The notes under the pieces are model-generated. The model was given only the letters and a program-made list of their open reading frames with translations, searched no databases and was not told the DNA's origin. Made by a program: the position numbers and the translations under genes. Shown one piece after another: positions 10,934-20,314 of a stretch of 64,000 nt of DNA. The DNA is from Burkholderiaceae bacterium. Its GTDB lineage: Bacteria > Pseudomonadota > Gammaproteobacteria > Burkholderiales > Burkholderiaceae_C. Each line of letters begins with the position of its first letter. The first letter of the stretch is position 1. The stretch lies in NCBI GenBank assembly GCA_919902775.1, contig CAKKRJ010000001.1:170364-234363 (forward strand), read 5' to 3'.

Positions 10934-11760
10934 AGCAGCTGCTGCGGCAGGTCCAGTCCCGCAACGGCGAGCATGGATTTGCGCTGGAGTTGAATCTCGG
11001 GGGTTGGCGCAGCATGGCGTCGGTAGACGTAGAGATAGTCGATGACGGCGTTGAAGTTGGTGGCGGCTGCGCTGGAACCCCGCCGGTCGGTCGTGGTGTC
11101 GTCAACCTCACTCACCAGGGAGCAGGCGATGGGTAGGTGAATGGGCATCTGTCGGCTGAACACGGCCAGGAGGAAGTCCCAATCCTCGTAGGCCCGCATG
11201 GTTTCGTCGAACTCTAAACCTGCAAGCAGGTGGCGCGAGAACATGAAACAGGACATGTGGACCTGGTTCTTGACGAACACGTCCAGGGTGAGGCGTTCAC
11301 GCAGATCGAGCGCTTGCTCGGCCAGCTTGATCGGGCCTGAGGCCGGGCGGCTTTCTTTGATGACCGTGCAATCAAAGTAGAGCGCTGTCGCAGGCAGTTG
11401 TGGCCACTGGGCAAACAGGGACGCACAGAACCCCTCTTGCCAGGCATCGTCATCGTCCAGGAACATGGTGTATTGCCCGCGCACCAGTTTCAGACCCAGG
11501 TTTCGACTGGCCGAAGGGCCGGGTGCCCCGTTTCTGCGCACGTAGATGTCACCCTTGCCGAGCAAGTTGGCGCAGACCTCGTCGGTCGCAGAGTCAATGA
11601 CATCAGAGACCACAATCACCTCAATCTGGTCGCGCCCCGCTTGGGCGTTGACGGATGCCAGCGCTCGGCTGAGCAGCTGAGGTCGCAGGTGGGTGGGGAC
11701 GATGAGCGAGAGGATGGGTTTTGACACCGCCAGAGGCGAAGCCACCGATTCAAGAGCCAT
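10930..11760 (-). CDS. Family 2 glycosyltransferase
   Basis: PILSLIVPTHLRPQLLSRALASV...MFLDDDDAWQEGF; start trimmed to MALESVAS. Confidence 0.88.
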   Translation of the reverse strand: MALESVASPLAVSKPILSLIVPTHLRPQLLSRALASVNAQAGRDQIEVIVVSDVIDSATDEVCANLLGKGDIYVRRNGAPGPSASRNLGLKLVRGQYTMFLDDDDAWQEGFCASLFAQWPQLPATALYFDCTVIKESRPASGPIKLAEQALDLRERLTLDVFVKNQVHMSCFMFSRHLLAGLEFDETMRAYEDWDFLLAVFSRQMPIHLPIACSLVSEVDDTTTDRRGSSAAATNFNAVIDYLYVYRRHAAPTPEIQLQRKSMLAVAGLDLPQQLL

Positions 11761-12406
11761 TGGATGCCTCCGTCTCCAGGGGTTTTTCGCATTCGATGCA
11801 CAGGGATTCCATGACCCGAAGCGGCATTTGGGGCTCAATGGTCAAGATGTCTTCGATGGTGCTGTCTGCGTACAGGGTCCGTTTCACGTTGACGAAACCA
11901 GCATGCTCGACGAGCCACTTCAACGACGCGAAGTCGTAACCGCATTCGTGACCATGGTTGTGTAGCATGCCCATGAAGATCGCGGCAGGGGTGACGTAGA
12001 TATTGGGATCCAGTACCTTGCGGTACTCTTCGAAAAAGAATTCATTCTTATTGGTGTACGCGTTGATCCAGATCTCGAGATCGGGCACCAAAACGCGCAT
12101 GCGACCTCCCGGTGCCAAGACCCGGTAGCACTCTTTGATGAAACTGATGCCATCCAGATAGGAGAGGTGCTCGAGCATGTGGGAGTGGTAGACCAGGTCG
12201 AGCGAATCGTCCTCAGCCGGTATCCCGTTGCGCAAGTCATGGTTCATCATGAATGTGCCTTGGGTGCCGTTCAGGTCCTTGTAGATGGCGTCGTCGCCCA
12301 GGTGGCTCCAAAAGCCGATGTTCAAGTAACCTGGATACAGATGCGTGCCACATCCCAAGTTGTACTTCTTGAACAGATTGGAAAGATGTTTCATTGAGTC
12401 GCTCAT
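11750..12406 (-). CDS. Class I SAM-dependent methyltransferase-like protein
   Basis: LDLVYHSHMLEHLSYLDGISFIKECYRVLAPGGRMRVLVPDLE. Confidence 0.85.
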   Translation of the reverse strand: MSDSMKHLSNLFKKYNLGCGTHLYPGYLNIGFWSHLGDDAIYKDLNGTQGTFMMNHDLRNGIPAEDDSLDLVYHSHMLEHLSYLDGISFIKECYRVLAPGGRMRVLVPDLEIWINAYTNKNEFFFEEYRKVLDPNIYVTPAAIFMGMLHNHGHECGYDFASLKWLVEHAGFVNVKRTLYADSTIEDILTIEPQMPLRVMESLCIECEKPLETEASNGS

Positions 12407-12723
12407 CGCTTCATTACTCCCCCGAGGGTTGAGCCCCAGTCACCCTTTATGACTGGCTTGAAGGGGATAAAGCAAATTTTGCGCCATGCCAAATGAAGCC
12501 CAAACAGGCCTTTCTCAGCGGTTTGGCGGGTTGAGTCATCGGGGAGGGGGGGCGTCAAAGACGATTTTTTGACACTGCCCGAATATTTAACCGCTCCATT
12601 GCGCCATGGCGGTCATTTTTCGCAGGCCATTCGCCCGCCCCAAGGTCATGCGCTGGGTGCCGGGATGGCTGTTTGCCGCGCACTTGAAGAAAAGGGGCGG
12701 CAGATGATGGGGCAGAGTGCCGG

Positions 12724-13536
12724 TCAGCGTAACAAGCGCAACACCGAAATAGGCGCCTGGTTGGCCTGCGACAACATGGCTTTGCCCGCCATCTGGAGTA
12801 TTTGCGCCTTGGCCAGATCGGCCGTGGCTTTGGCATAGTCGGCGTCGATGATCTTGCTGCGCGAGTCATCCAGGTGCAGCGCAACGTTGCTGGACGAATC
12901 GCTGGCATGCACCAGGCGGTTCATGTTGGCACCCCATTTCACGCGGGCTTCATCGATGCTGGCCAAACTGCTGTCAATCGCGTCCAGCGCCGACAAGGCA
13001 TCGCCTCGGCTGCTGATGCCGGCGGCAGTCAGCGCCGACAAGCCTCTGAAATCGGCCATGTCCACGGCATGGCCGTCGCCGGACGAGGCGCCAATTTGCA
13101 GGTTCACACTGGCCGTGCTGCCATCGAGCAATTTTTTGCCGTTCCATTTGGCGCCGTCAATGGATGCGCCCAGGTGTTCGCGCAGTTGCGTGAACTCGTT
13201 GTCCAGAGCCAATCGGTCTGAATCGCTGTTCGTGTCGTTGGCGGCTTGCAGCGCAATTTCACGCATTCTGGTGAGTGCATCGGTCATGCTGCCGGCCGCG
13301 CCGTCAGCCGTTTGCAGCATGGACACGCCATCGTTGGCGTTGTGCATGGCGCGTTGCAAACTGATGGACTGTGCGGTCAGCTTGCTGCCAATGGCCATGC
13401 CGGCCGTGTCATCGGCTGCCGAGTTGATGCGGCGGCCCGTGGCCAGCTGCAGGGTGGATTTGTCCACCTGTTGAGCGGCATCGGTCATGGCGTGCTCGGC
13501 CCGTGCGGCGTTGATGTTGGTGGCGATGCTGGACAT
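12724..13536 (-). CDS. Divergent short flagellin
   Basis: D0/D1-type ends (MSSIATNINAARAEHAM..., ...KAQILQMAGKAMLSQANQAPISVLRLLR); no central variable domain. Confidence 0.88.
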   Translation of the reverse strand: MSSIATNINAARAEHAMTDAAQQVDKSTLQLATGRRINSAADDTAGMAIGSKLTAQSISLQRAMHNANDGVSMLQTADGAAGSMTDALTRMREIALQAANDTNSDSDRLALDNEFTQLREHLGASIDGAKWNGKKLLDGSTASVNLQIGASSGDGHAVDMADFRGLSALTAAGISSRGDALSALDAIDSSLASIDEARVKWGANMNRLVHASDSSSNVALHLDDSRSKIIDADYAKATADLAKAQILQMAGKAMLSQANQAPISVLRLLR

Positions 13537-13671
13537 GGTCGCCTCTCCTCAAGTGCTGGGTCGTCAAACGAAATGCATGCAAACCCCAGCCCATCAGGAC
13601 GGGGGCTGCATGCGACAACGCCCCCCAATCAAGCTGACGGGTCAGCTGACTGAGAGGCGAGGAGTTGCCGC

Positions 13672-14490
13672 TTACTGCAGCAAGGACAACACGGACGAGG
13701 GTTGCTGGTTGGCTTGTGCCAGCATGGCGGTTGCGGCCTGCTGAATGATCTGGCTGCGGGCCAGCTCGGTGGTGGTCTGTGCGTAGTCGGTGTCTTCAAT
13801 ACGGCTGCGTGAGGCGGCTGTGTTCAGCGACACGTTGCTCATGTTGTCGGCAGCGTAATTCAGGCGGTTCATCTTCGAGCCCAGATCCGAGCGGAAAGAA
13901 TCCACGGTGGCAATGGCAGTGTCCACTTTGTCCAACACAGCTTGCGCAGCAGTGTGGCTGCTCAGGTCCAAACCAGAGACATCCAGGCCAGAGGCGGTCA
14001 TGTCTTGCAAATTCAGTTCAATGGTCGAGTCAGTGGCGTTCTCCATGCCCACTTGCAGGTTCTTGGTTTGTGCGCTCGACAAAACCGACATGCCGTTCCA
14101 CTTGGTGTTGGTGGCGATGCGTGTGATCTCTTCTTCGAGCTGACCGACTTCGTCTTGCATGGCGGTGCGGTCTGCGGCATCGTAGGTGTCGTTGGCTGCT
14201 TGCACCGCCAATTCACGCACACGTTGCAGCATGTTGGTGACTTCTTTGGTTGCGCCTTCAGCGGTCTGGATCATGGAAATGCCATCGTTGGCATTGCGAA
14301 CCGCTTGGTTCAGGCCCTTGATCTGCGAAGTCATTTTGTTGCTGATGGCCAGGCCAGCGGCATCGTCAGACGCGCCGTTGATGCGCTTGCCTGTGGACAA
14401 CTGCTCCATGGTTTTGGAGAGATTGCGGCTGTTGACGGTGAGGGCGTTCTGTGCAACCAGTGACTTCACGTTGGTATTGATAACTGACAT
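13672..14490 (-). CDS. fliC: Flagellin
   Basis: MSVINTNVKSLVAQNALTVNSRNLSKTMEQLSTGKRINGASDDAAGLAISNKM...QQAATAMLAQANQQPSSVLSLLQ. Confidence 0.96.
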   Translation of the reverse strand: MSVINTNVKSLVAQNALTVNSRNLSKTMEQLSTGKRINGASDDAAGLAISNKMTSQIKGLNQAVRNANDGISMIQTAEGATKEVTNMLQRVRELAVQAANDTYDAADRTAMQDEVGQLEEEITRIATNTKWNGMSVLSSAQTKNLQVGMENATDSTIELNLQDMTASGLDVSGLDLSSHTAAQAVLDKVDTAIATVDSFRSDLGSKMNRLNYAADNMSNVSLNTAASRSRIEDTDYAQTTTELARSQIIQQAATAMLAQANQQPSSVLSLLQ

Positions 14491-14593
14491 TGTCTTACTC
14501 CTTGATGGGCTGATTCAAAGGTCTGGCAGGAACCAAGAGGGAGTAGGACCTGCCGTTTTTACAGAAATTCGAATTTGATCTCTGTTAGCTAAT

Positions 14594-14620
14594 GATTCGG
14601 CGGCTGCGTAAATAACTTGA
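14594..14620 (-). promoter_or_regulatory. Sigma-28-like promoter upstream of fliC
   Basis: minus strand TCAAGTTA-N11-GCCGAATC. Confidence 0.75.
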
Positions 14621-14644
14621 GAGCAATTGTGTAAAAACAAGCGA

Positions 14645-15064
14645 TCAAGTCGATTGGTTGTGCAACACGCCCTTGAGGTTTTCCAGGTCGTGTGCCACGT
14701 GCAGCAGGGCGGCATCGGGGATCTGCCGAACGATCTCACCCGTGTTGGCATTCTTGACCGTGATGACCACCCTGTCGGTGCTTTCATCCATGCTGAAGTT
14801 CAGGTCGCGGCTGCCCTCGCGCATCATGTCGTTCAGGCGTTGAATGGCCGAACGCAGGTTTTCGCGTCTTTCTTCTGAAGAGACCAAGGGCTCAAACTTC
14901 GGCTTGGCTTCTACCGGTTTGGCTTCTGCCGCAGCGGTGGCTGGCGACGTGGCGGCTGCGACATGGGCGGTGGGGGCGGTGTGTGCCGTGGCGGGCGCAG
15001 GCACAGGGGCCGCCACATGTGCAATGGGCTGGACTGGGCTGGTGGCTGAAATTTCGGTGGTCAT
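14645..15064 (-). CDS. flaG: FlaG family protein
   Basis: LNDMMREGSRDLNFSMDESTDRVVITVKNANTGEIVRQIPDAALLHVAHDLENLKGVL. Confidence 0.92.
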   Translation of the reverse strand: MTTEISATSPVQPIAHVAAPVPAPATAHTAPTAHVAAATSPATAAAEAKPVEAKPKFEPLVSSEERRENLRSAIQRLNDMMREGSRDLNFSMDESTDRVVITVKNANTGEIVRQIPDAALLHVAHDLENLKGVLHNQST

Positions 15065-15139
15065 GGTGCGCCTTCTCCTGTTGCGTGTGCGCGGAAATTC
15101 TTTACCGGCTACTGGGCCTGATAAGAGTCGTCGATTTCA

Positions 15140-15166
15140 GTATCGGCACCAGTCGGTGTTACTTGA
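15140..15166 (-). promoter_or_regulatory. Sigma-28-like promoter upstream of flaG
   Basis: minus strand TCAAGTAA-N11-GCCGATAC. Confidence 0.75.
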
Positions 15167-15434
15167 GGAGGTTTTTTGTGGGGGCATGCTCACAAAGAGT
15201 TCAGGCTTCCTGTGTGAGGCTGCCCCCGCGCCCGAAGGTTGTTCTTTCGCAGTCGGTCAGGCGTTCTTAAAAACGCAAGTCATCTTTTTTGCCTTAAAAA
15301 AAACCACAATATTGATAACACCGCTTATACTGTAAAGCAGCTTTCCGACTTGGCCATTTTGCATTCAGTGCAGCTGGCCTCGTTTTCAATTCGCGCCGTG
15401 CCTGTGGATGCGGCGGCTTTTTTTGCAGGTGTTC

Positions 15435-15974
15435 ATGTTTTCGTTGTTCAAGGGCCCCGAGTCAGCCGAAGTGCTGAAAAAGCGTGCTAAACAAGCCTTC
15501 GAAAAGGTGACAGCCTTGACGGCCGATACTTTCGAGGCGAACAGCTTGCGCCGGGGTATGGCCTTGCTGTGCTGCGCACACCTTGACAAAACCTTCATTG
15601 CCGGCGCCGAGCGCATGGCCGACTGGCAACAGATGGCCGCTTTTGCGGTGGCCAAAGGTGCCGAAGCACCGCCGATGCCCAAGGCCGACGAGTACCAGAA
15701 AGTGCGTTCAGGCAAGTCCGACATCTGGGTGTACTTGCCGACCGAATACGCCGAGCGTGCGTTCTTGTTTGGCGCCAAATACCAGCGCACCGAGTTGTCT
15801 TCCGAGCAAGCGATCACCTCCATGCAGCAGTTGGCTGACACGGTGTGCCGCGGTGACATTGGTTTGGGCTTCCAGGTGGAAATCTTGAAGTTTTTACGCC
15901 GCGAACTCAGTGCGACGGAGAGAGAGTCCGACGTGCACGACGATGCGGATGACGCGCCCACCGAGACCGCGTAA
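15435..15974 (+). CDS. Hypothetical protein
   Basis: intact ORF (MFSLFKGPESAEVLKKRAKQAF...) with an antisense-free convergent junction; family not recognised. Confidence 0.65.
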   Translation: MFSLFKGPESAEVLKKRAKQAFEKVTALTADTFEANSLRRGMALLCCAHLDKTFIAGAERMADWQQMAAFAVAKGAEAPPMPKADEYQKVRSGKSDIWVYLPTEYAERAFLFGAKYQRTELSSEQAITSMQQLADTVCRGDIGLGFQVEILKFLRRELSATERESDVHDDADDAPTETA

Positions 15975-15980
15975 TTTCAC

Positions 15981-15999
15981 GGCGGCAGACCCTGCCGCC
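15981..15999. terminator. GC-rich stem-loop after the 15435-15974 gene
   Basis: GGCGGCAG-acc-CTGCCGCC, perfect 8-bp stem; no T-run. Confidence 0.45.
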
Positions 16000-16007
16000 G
16001 CAGACCA

Positions 16008-16040
16008 TTTTCGGCCGCAGGGGCGGCCTCCCACAAAAAC
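16008..16040 (+). repeat. Half-copy of REP-like element
   Basis: ttttcggccgcaggggcggcctcccacaaaaac matches the right arm of the full copies. Confidence 0.75.
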
Positions 16041-16070
16041 CCCAAGCCCTACAAAAAGCCGCTGAATCCG

Positions 16071-16130
16071 TGTGGGAGCGCGCCCCTGCGCGCGAATGCA
16101 TTCGGCCGCAGGGGCAGCCTCCCACAAAAA
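16071..16130 (+). repeat. REP-like palindromic element, copy A
   Basis: tgtgggagcgcgcccctgcgcgcgaatgcattcggccgcaggggcagcctcccaca. Confidence 0.85.
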
Positions 16131-16156
16131 ACGGAAACTTGGCAGGCCGTTGGCCG

Positions 16157-16573
16157 TTATGCGAACAAGCTGGGCGAGAGTTGCGTTTTCAAGCAGTAGG
16201 CTTGGGCGCCGAGTTGGTCGTCAATCCAGATCGATTCGAACCAATCGTGGGCCACTGTTTTCACGCTGGGCAGCCTTTGCAGTTGCTCGCGGCGGGGATT
16301 CCTCAACCCCAACACTTCGTCGATCGCCATCAACACGGGCGGGGCATCTGAATCGTCGGGGCTGAAAACCACGCCGTAGGCCCGGGTGGGGACGGCTGCG
16401 TTGCAGCGCCGAAGCACGTAGCCCAGATCGAAAGCCATGATGGTCTGGTCGCGCCAGATCATATGGCCGTCGGCATGTGGTCCCTGGTTCTCAAGCCCGA
16501 TCACCTCGTGCACCTGCAGGGCAGGCAGCAAGAGGGCGACATCTTCCACCCGGACATGAAGGTACTGTGCCAT
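16157..16573 (-). CDS. CheW-like chemotaxis protein
   Basis: MAQYLHVRVEDVALLLPALQVHEVIGLENQG...MAFDLGYVL...APPVLMAIDEVLGLR; CheW-like, start trimmed from the longer ORF. Confidence 0.75.
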   Translation of the reverse strand: MAQYLHVRVEDVALLLPALQVHEVIGLENQGPHADGHMIWRDQTIMAFDLGYVLRRCNAAVPTRAYGVVFSPDDSDAPPVLMAIDEVLGLRNPRREQLQRLPSVKTVAHDWFESIWIDDQLGAQAYCLKTQLSPSLFA

Positions 16574-16586
16574 GCGCCAGAGTCCT

Positions 16587-19500
16587 TCAAGCACCCACGG
16601 GCAGGTGGTGCGGGGTTTGCAGGTTTTCGGCCAGGCGGTACAGCGCGGCGGCGTCCAGAATGAGCACCACGCGCCCATCGCCCAGAATACTGGCGCCACC
16701 GACGCCTGGCAGTGCGGCCAAGCGCGGGTGGATGTCTTTGGTGAACAGCTCTTGTCGACCCACAAACTCTTGTACCGAGACGCCCAGCGTGCGCTGCCCA
16801 TCGCTGAGCACCACCACGTAGCGGTGCGAATCGGATTCGGCAGGCGGGAAGCCCAGCACCTCTTCGAGCCGCACGATCGGCAGAAAGTTGCCTCTGAGCA
16901 AGATGGCTGTGCGTCCCTTGACCGTTTGGTACTCGTCCGGGCTGACCTCGACCAGTTCCGCCACGTAACGGCCGGGAATGGCCATGGTCTGGTTGGCGGT
17001 GTTGACCAGCAGCACTTCCTGCACCGCTGCCGACAGCGGCATTTGCATGGTGAAGGTGGTGCCACGGCCTACTTCAGAGTCCAGGTGGATGGTGCCACCC
17101 AGACGCATGACGCTGGTCCGCACCACATCCATGCCCACACCCCGGCCAGAGGTCTCGGTGACCACATCGGCGGTGCTGAAGGCCGGCCTGAAAATGTAGC
17201 TCAGGATGTCTTCCTTGCTCAACTGCAAGCTGTCTTCTTCTTTGACCAGACCACGTTCAACGGCCTTGCGGCGCACACGTTCGGGGTCAATGCCTTTGCC
17301 GTCGTCGACCACGCGGATGATGATGCGGCTGCCTTGTTGTTCGGCCTGGATGCGGATGACGGCTTCTTCTGCCTTGCCCGCCTGGCGGCGATCTTCGGGT
17401 TTTTCCACCCCATGGTCGGCGCTGTTGCGCACCATGTGCAGCAGTGGATCGGCCAGAGATTCCACCATGGCCTTGTCGATCTTGACTTCTTGTCCCAGCA
17501 ACTCCAGTCGGATCTGTTTGCCCTGGGCCAACGCCAGGTCGCGGACCATGCGCGGGAAGCGTTTGAAGACCAATTCAACGGGCACCACCCGCAGCCCCAT
17601 CACGCTGTCTTGCAGGCGGGACAGGGCGCCCTGGATCAGCGCGTCGGTTTCTTGCAAACGGCGCAGTTGGTCGTCCAGACCTTCGGCCAGTTGCTGCAGG
17701 TCATTGAGTCCGCTTTGCGTGTCTTTGTTTTGGCTTTCCTGCTCGTGGCGCAGGCGGTGCAGGCCTTCGCGCACGCGTTGGTCGCCAATGATGTGGGCCA
17801 ACTGGCCACGTACCAGCACCATTTCACCAATCTGATTCATGAACTGGTCGAGCATTTCGCCAGGAATACGGATCACATTGGACGAGGCGTTGGACGCCGC
17901 CGCAGCCGGTGCGGCAGCGGCACGTGCCGGTGTTGCAGCGGCTGGTGTCGGTGCGGCAACGGGCGCGGTGGCCACGGCAGGGGCTGCAGCTGCGGTTGGC
18001 GCAGCCTTGGCGGCTGGCGCAGCAGCAGACGCAGCAACGGGTGCAGCAGCCGGTGCTGGTGCGGCCGTCGCAGCGGTGGATGTTGGTGCCGCAGCTGGCG
18101 TTGGCGCAGACGTTGGCGGTGTGGTTTTTGCGGTGGAGGGCGCCTGAATGGGCTCCTTGCCCAGCTCGCCGAGCAACAGCACGTGGTTGGAGCTGTCATC
18201 GATGGCGAGCAGGTCTTGCTCGATGGACGCGCGGGGCATGGTCGAAATGAAGAGCATTTCGTACCAGCTCAGATCGTCCTCGATCAGCGTGCGGTTCGTG
18301 ATGACGCGCCCTTTTTCGTTGATCCATTCCAGAAAGGCCGTGGCGATGCTCTCGGACGATTCCAGGTGGGCCTTGATCAGGTACGCCTTGGAGCCGGCCT
18401 GGATCAGCTCCATCAGTTCGCGCGTGTTGTCGGGCGAGAGCAGTTCGACCAATTCGGCCGGGATGTGCATCGTCGCGACAAACTGGCGCACGTCGTCCAC
18501 CGGAGTTTCGCCCACGTCGTCGTGGGACCAGAGGTAGTCGCGAATGCGTTGGTGCAAGCGTTCGTCGGCCGCTTGCAGCGGCGCTTGCTTCAGGGGCTGG
18601 CGTCCGCTGGCGTTGAGCATGTCGCGGATGAGTTGCAGCGCATCGCGCGACAGCGTGATGACTTCGCTGTAGATGCCCTCCTGGTTGCGGCCTGCACGCG
18701 CAAAGGCGTCCACCAACAGCAGCGGCACATCGGTGTGTGATGTGGGATACAACGAGGCCAGGTAACCGTGAATGCGCGCAAAGCGTTGCGACAACTGGTT
18801 GGCGATTTCCTCGTCCTGCACATCGCCGGGTTCTTCCAGGGTGAGCAGCAATTCATCGACTTGCAGCAGATGGTGCAGCAGGTTTTCCTTGAGGGTTCGC
18901 GCCAGCACCTTGGCCAGCGATTCGCCGCCCAAGTCAACGCCCGTGGTCTCACCCAAGGTTTTGAGGTCATCGAGGAAGGCCACGATGACGTCCACCATGC
19001 GTTCGCCGTCGGCTTGCGAGATGTCTTCGGACACTGGCAGGGCCGCCAGAATGTCTTCAATACGGGTGTCCAGACCCGCATAGCCCAGGCTGTTGGAGCC
19101 TTTGAGCAGCCAGCCCAGGGGTTTTCGGATGTCGTTGGCCACGGCCAGAATTTGAGCCGCCTCTTGTTTGGTAGCAATCGAGTTGGCCAGGCGCTCCAGG
19201 ATGGGCAGGCCGTTGGTGAGCAGGCGCAAGAAGACTTCTTGGCGCGTGTCGACTGCGATCTTGGGGGCGGCTTTGGCGACGGGTTTGTTGGCCGTGCTGC
19301 GTGCAGCTGGGGCCGCTTCGCTGGCCTGGGGAGCATCGGTGCTGGCCGCGTCGTGGGCCGGCACAGTGGCTTCGGGCGTGGGTGCCGATGGGGGTGCAGC
19401 CGCCACCGGAGCGGTGCCAGCCGGCGCTGCCGCTTCCACCGCCTGGCCTTGGCTGACCATTTTGAAGGCACGTTCGAGTTCTTGCAGCAAGGTCGCAGGT

Positions 19501-19844
19501 TTTTCGCCGTCGGCGCGTTCGGCCACGGCTTTTTCGCACAATACCTTGATGGCGTCGAGCGAGCGCAGCAACAAATCCACCGTGTTTTTGTCCAGCGCAG
19601 CAACGCCCTCGCGCACCAGACCCAGCAGGTCTTCGCAGCGGTGGGCCACCGATTCGAGCGCACCCAGCTCCATGACCCGACTGAGGCCCTTGAGAGAGTG
19701 AAATGCCCTGAAAAGACCAGACACCTCTTCTGCGTTGAGTGACTCCGAGTCGGCCTTGACGAGCAAGGACTCAATGCTTTCGATGTGCTCTTCGGTCTCT
19801 ACTGCGTACTGCGCCCAGATGGTTTCTAGAAAATCGTCAGACAC
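16587..19844 (-). CDS. cheA: CheA-type chemotaxis histidine kinase, enlarged (1085 aa)
   Basis: Hpt FRAFHSLKGLSRVMELG; H-box RLRHEQ, N-box MVRNSADHGVEKPEDR, G-box GRGVGMDVV; C-terminal CheW domain. Confidence 0.93.
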   Translation of the reverse strand: MSDDFLETIWAQYAVETEEHIESIESLLVKADSESLNAEEVSGLFRAFHSLKGLSRVMELGALESVAHRCEDLLGLVREGVAALDKNTVDLLLRSLDAIKVLCEKAVAERADGEKPATLLQELERAFKMVSQGQAVEAAAPAGTAPVAAAPPSAPTPEATVPAHDAASTDAPQASEAAPAARSTANKPVAKAAPKIAVDTRQEVFLRLLTNGLPILERLANSIATKQEAAQILAVANDIRKPLGWLLKGSNSLGYAGLDTRIEDILAALPVSEDISQADGERMVDVIVAFLDDLKTLGETTGVDLGGESLAKVLARTLKENLLHHLLQVDELLLTLEEPGDVQDEEIANQLSQRFARIHGYLASLYPTSHTDVPLLLVDAFARAGRNQEGIYSEVITLSRDALQLIRDMLNASGRQPLKQAPLQAADERLHQRIRDYLWSHDDVGETPVDDVRQFVATMHIPAELVELLSPDNTRELMELIQAGSKAYLIKAHLESSESIATAFLEWINEKGRVITNRTLIEDDLSWYEMLFISTMPRASIEQDLLAIDDSSNHVLLLGELGKEPIQAPSTAKTTPPTSAPTPAAAPTSTAATAAPAPAAAPVAASAAAPAAKAAPTAAAAPAVATAPVAAPTPAAATPARAAAAPAAAASNASSNVIRIPGEMLDQFMNQIGEMVLVRGQLAHIIGDQRVREGLHRLRHEQESQNKDTQSGLNDLQQLAEGLDDQLRRLQETDALIQGALSRLQDSVMGLRVVPVELVFKRFPRMVRDLALAQGKQIRLELLGQEVKIDKAMVESLADPLLHMVRNSADHGVEKPEDRRQAGKAEEAVIRIQAEQQGSRIIIRVVDDGKGIDPERVRRKAVERGLVKEEDSLQLSKEDILSYIFRPAFSTADVVTETSGRGVGMDVVRTSVMRLGGTIHLDSEVGRGTTFTMQMPLSAAVQEVLLVNTANQTMAIPGRYVAELVEVSPDEYQTVKGRTAILLRGNFLPIVRLEEVLGFPPAESDSHRYVVVLSDGQRTLGVSVQEFVGRQELFTKDIHPRLAALPGVGGASILGDGRVVLILDAAALYRLAENLQTPHHLPVGA

Positions 19845-19893
19845 GGTCCCACACTCCTTTCGAGCTTAGTGTCGTGAAACAGGCATTGCCAGC

Positions 19894-20301
19894 TTACGAC
19901 AGGCCCAGCACGCGGCGTGAGGCAGTGACGATCTCATGGCCTTTTTTGGCATTGAGATCCAGACTCATGGCACCCGAGGGTTTGGCAATCACTTCGGCTG
20001 CGCCAAATTTGCGCGCCTCAATGGCTTGGGGTGAACCCGCCTGGGCCACCGAAGACACAATGATCACGGGCACTTTGCTCATCAGGCGCAGGCGCTTGAT
20101 GCACTCGATGCCGTCCATGTGCGGCATTTCAATGTCCAGCAACACCAGGTCGGGTGCGACTTCTTTGACTTTTTGCAGCGCCTCAAGGCCGTTGGTGGCC
20201 TCGCCTGCGACTTCAAAGTCGGGGTCTGATGTCACGATGCCACGCAGAAGGGCGCGCATCACGAAAGAGTCATCAACAATGAGTATGCGTTTCTTGGTCA
20301 T
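19894..20301 (-). CDS. Single-domain response regulator (CheY-like)
   Basis: MTKKRILIVDDSFVMRALLRGIV...LVLLDIEMPHMDG...VIIVSSVAQ...KPSG; start trimmed. Confidence 0.9.
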   Translation of the reverse strand: MTKKRILIVDDSFVMRALLRGIVTSDPDFEVAGEATNGLEALQKVKEVAPDLVLLDIEMPHMDGIECIKRLRLMSKVPVIIVSSVAQAGSPQAIEARKFGAAEVIAKPSGAMSLDLNAKKGHEIVTASRRVLGLS

Positions 20302-20314
20302 GGGGCAATCTCTA

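Noticed and set aside
16071-16130. REP-like palindromes as Rho-independent terminators
   Set aside because: The A/T run is on the wrong side of the hairpin for termination on either strand, so they are annotated as repeats.
16572-18740. 722-aa plus-strand ORF
   Set aside because: Antisense to cheA; compositionally biased frame caused by GC-rich codon periodicity and the Ala/Pro linkers.
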